The position numbers and the translations under genes were made by a program. Of a stretch of DNA of 64,000 nt, positions 63,197 through 64,000 are shown one piece after another. Positions within the stretch are counted from its first letter, which is position 1; the number at the start of each line of letters is the position of its first letter. A model generated the notes under the pieces. That model worked only from the letters and a program-made list of their open reading frames with translations. It did no database searches and was not told where the DNA came from. The stretch spans positions 40,371-104,370 of the forward strand of contig JABABS010000094.1 of NCBI GenBank assembly GCA_014238125.1, given 5' to 3'. Source of the stretch: Phycisphaerales bacterium (GTDB lineage: Bacteria; Planctomycetota; Phycisphaerae; Phycisphaerales; SM1A02).

Positions 63197-64000
63197 ATGA
63201 GTACAAAACCGGCACAACCTCGAAAAATAGGTACATACAACGTTCTTGCTAAATTAGGCGAGGGTGCTGCATCCATGTTGTACGCCGTGCAAAACCCGAA
63301 AACCAAACAAGTATCTGCACTTAAACACGTTAATAAAACGGATGAAAAATCCCAACGATTTCTCGATCAAGTTGAACAAGAATATGCCATTGGTTCAAAA
63401 CTAGAACACGAATCTATTAGAAAACTAACAAAAATTATCCGTCACCTGAAAATGTTCAAAATTACTGCCGTCTCAATGATTATGGAACTCGTTGACGCAA
63501 TGACTCTCGATCAACAGTTACCAAAAAATCACGCACAAGCAGTTGAAATATTTAGCCAAATCGCCCGCGGACTCGCGCACATGCACGAACGTGGGTTTGT
63601 GCACGCTGATATCAAACCAAACAATGTATTGATTGGTGAAAACAACGCTGTAAAAATTATCGATCTTGGTCAAGCATGTGCAATTGGCACTGTGAAAAAA
63701 AGAATTCAGGGCACGCCCGGTTATATGGCTCCCGAACAAGCACACCGTGGTGAAATCACACCCAAGACAGACATCTACAATTTTGGTGCAATGATGTACT
63801 GGGTTCTTGTTGGTGAAGTCATTCCCACAGCAATGCCTCCCAAAAATTCTCAAGAGGGACTGCTCACCGGCGCTGTTGAAACCGAAAACATTGCATTGCC
63901 AGATCCTCCACATGACCGCAATCCACGTATCCACCCTCTCTTGTCCAAACAAATTATGGATTGCATACAACCACTCGAAAAAAATCGGCCAGAATCTATG
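63197..64000 (+). CDS. Ser/Thr protein kinase, truncated by the window edge
   Basis: About 268 codons of a bacterial Hanks-type kinase, translated by hand because it runs off the right edge. LGEGAASMLYAV is a divergent glycine loop, ALKHVN holds the ATP Lys, HADIKPNNVLIG is the catalytic loop (HxD, with A for R, so a non-RD kinase), and IIDLGQAC replaces DFG. The GTPGYMAPEQAHRG activation segment and DIYNFGAMMYWVLVGE helix are normal. Domains after residue 268 lie outside the window. The ATG at 63197 has no clear ribosome site. Confidence 0.9.
   Translation, partial: MSTKPAQPRKIGTYNVLAKLGEGAASMLYAVQNPKTKQVSALKHVNKTDEKSQRFLDQVEQEYAIGSKLEHESIRKLTKIIRHLKMFKITAVSMIMELVDAMTLDQQLPKNHAQAVEIFSQIARGLAHMHERGFVHADIKPNNVLIGENNAVKIIDLGQACAIGTVKKRIQGTPGYMAPEQAHRGEITPKTDIYNFGAMMYWVLVGEVIPTAMPPKNSQEGLLTGAVETENIALPDPPHDRNPRIHPLLSKQIMDCIQPLEKNRPESM

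Overview
The window looks like chromosomal DNA from a Planctomycetota bacterium, most likely class Phycisphaerae. Two exported proteins end in paired dockerin-like repeats of the GDVNGDG...DLLxLLSxWG type common in that group. The short NuoG, MqnE (futalosine route to menaquinone), the RibBX-type riboflavin enzyme and the FHA-GAF histidine kinase fit the same picture. GC content is moderate to low. I see no rRNA, tRNA, CRISPR array, insertion sequence or prophage, and the content is mostly housekeeping.

Layout. 1-2.4 kb (minus): lpdA and a truncated M16 peptidase. 2.5-9.7 kb: phosphoesterase, yidC, mnmE, dciA (DUF721), an ABC ATPase and parB with a perfect palindromic parS just upstream; this resembles the origin-proximal cluster of many bacteria. 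9.8-17.7 kb: mqnE, two unknown small genes, then a molybdenum block (MOSC protein, mobA, a YdeP-type molybdopterin oxidoreductase) and an ispE / M3 peptidase / oxidoreductase operon. 17.9-28.3 kb: AsmA-like protein, GYF_2 membrane protein, tag, RDD, NIF3, BI-1 protein, a frameshifted small gene, ribBX, an M42-like peptidase and a Met/His-repeat lipoprotein. 28.4-33.5 kb: corC-ybeY and nuoD-nuoE-orf66-nuoF. 33.6-40.9 kb: Fe(III)-type ABC permease and large exported proteins with dockerin-like ends. 40.9-46.7 kb: pyrB-tnaA, nuoG alone, an MFS transporter. 46.7-51 kb: an exported M3 peptidase fused to two FKBP domains, and a solitary atpD. 51-53 kb: fabZ-acp-hotdog dehydratase and an AhpD-like gene. 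53.3-64 kb: coaD, a metallo-beta-lactamase-fold protein with a lost metal site, a caspase-like-fold candidate, gpmI, holA, FHA-GAF histidine kinase, two clpP genes, a lipoprotein, an amidase-fold protein without zinc ligands, and a truncated Ser/Thr kinase.

Main observations. About 20 genes that begin transcription units have a TANNNT hexamer (TACAAT, TATAAT, TATACT and similar) ending 6-9 nt before the start codon, with no Shine-Dalgarno sequence. This points to widespread leaderless transcription, and several ORF-track starts are revised accordingly. The M3-FKBP-FKBP fusion is the most unusual protein architecture. Three predicted enzymes appear to have lost their catalytic residues. A frameshifted 70-codon gene sits between the BI-1 gene and ribBX. 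I found no gene cluster that I would call a wholly new defence or biosynthetic system.
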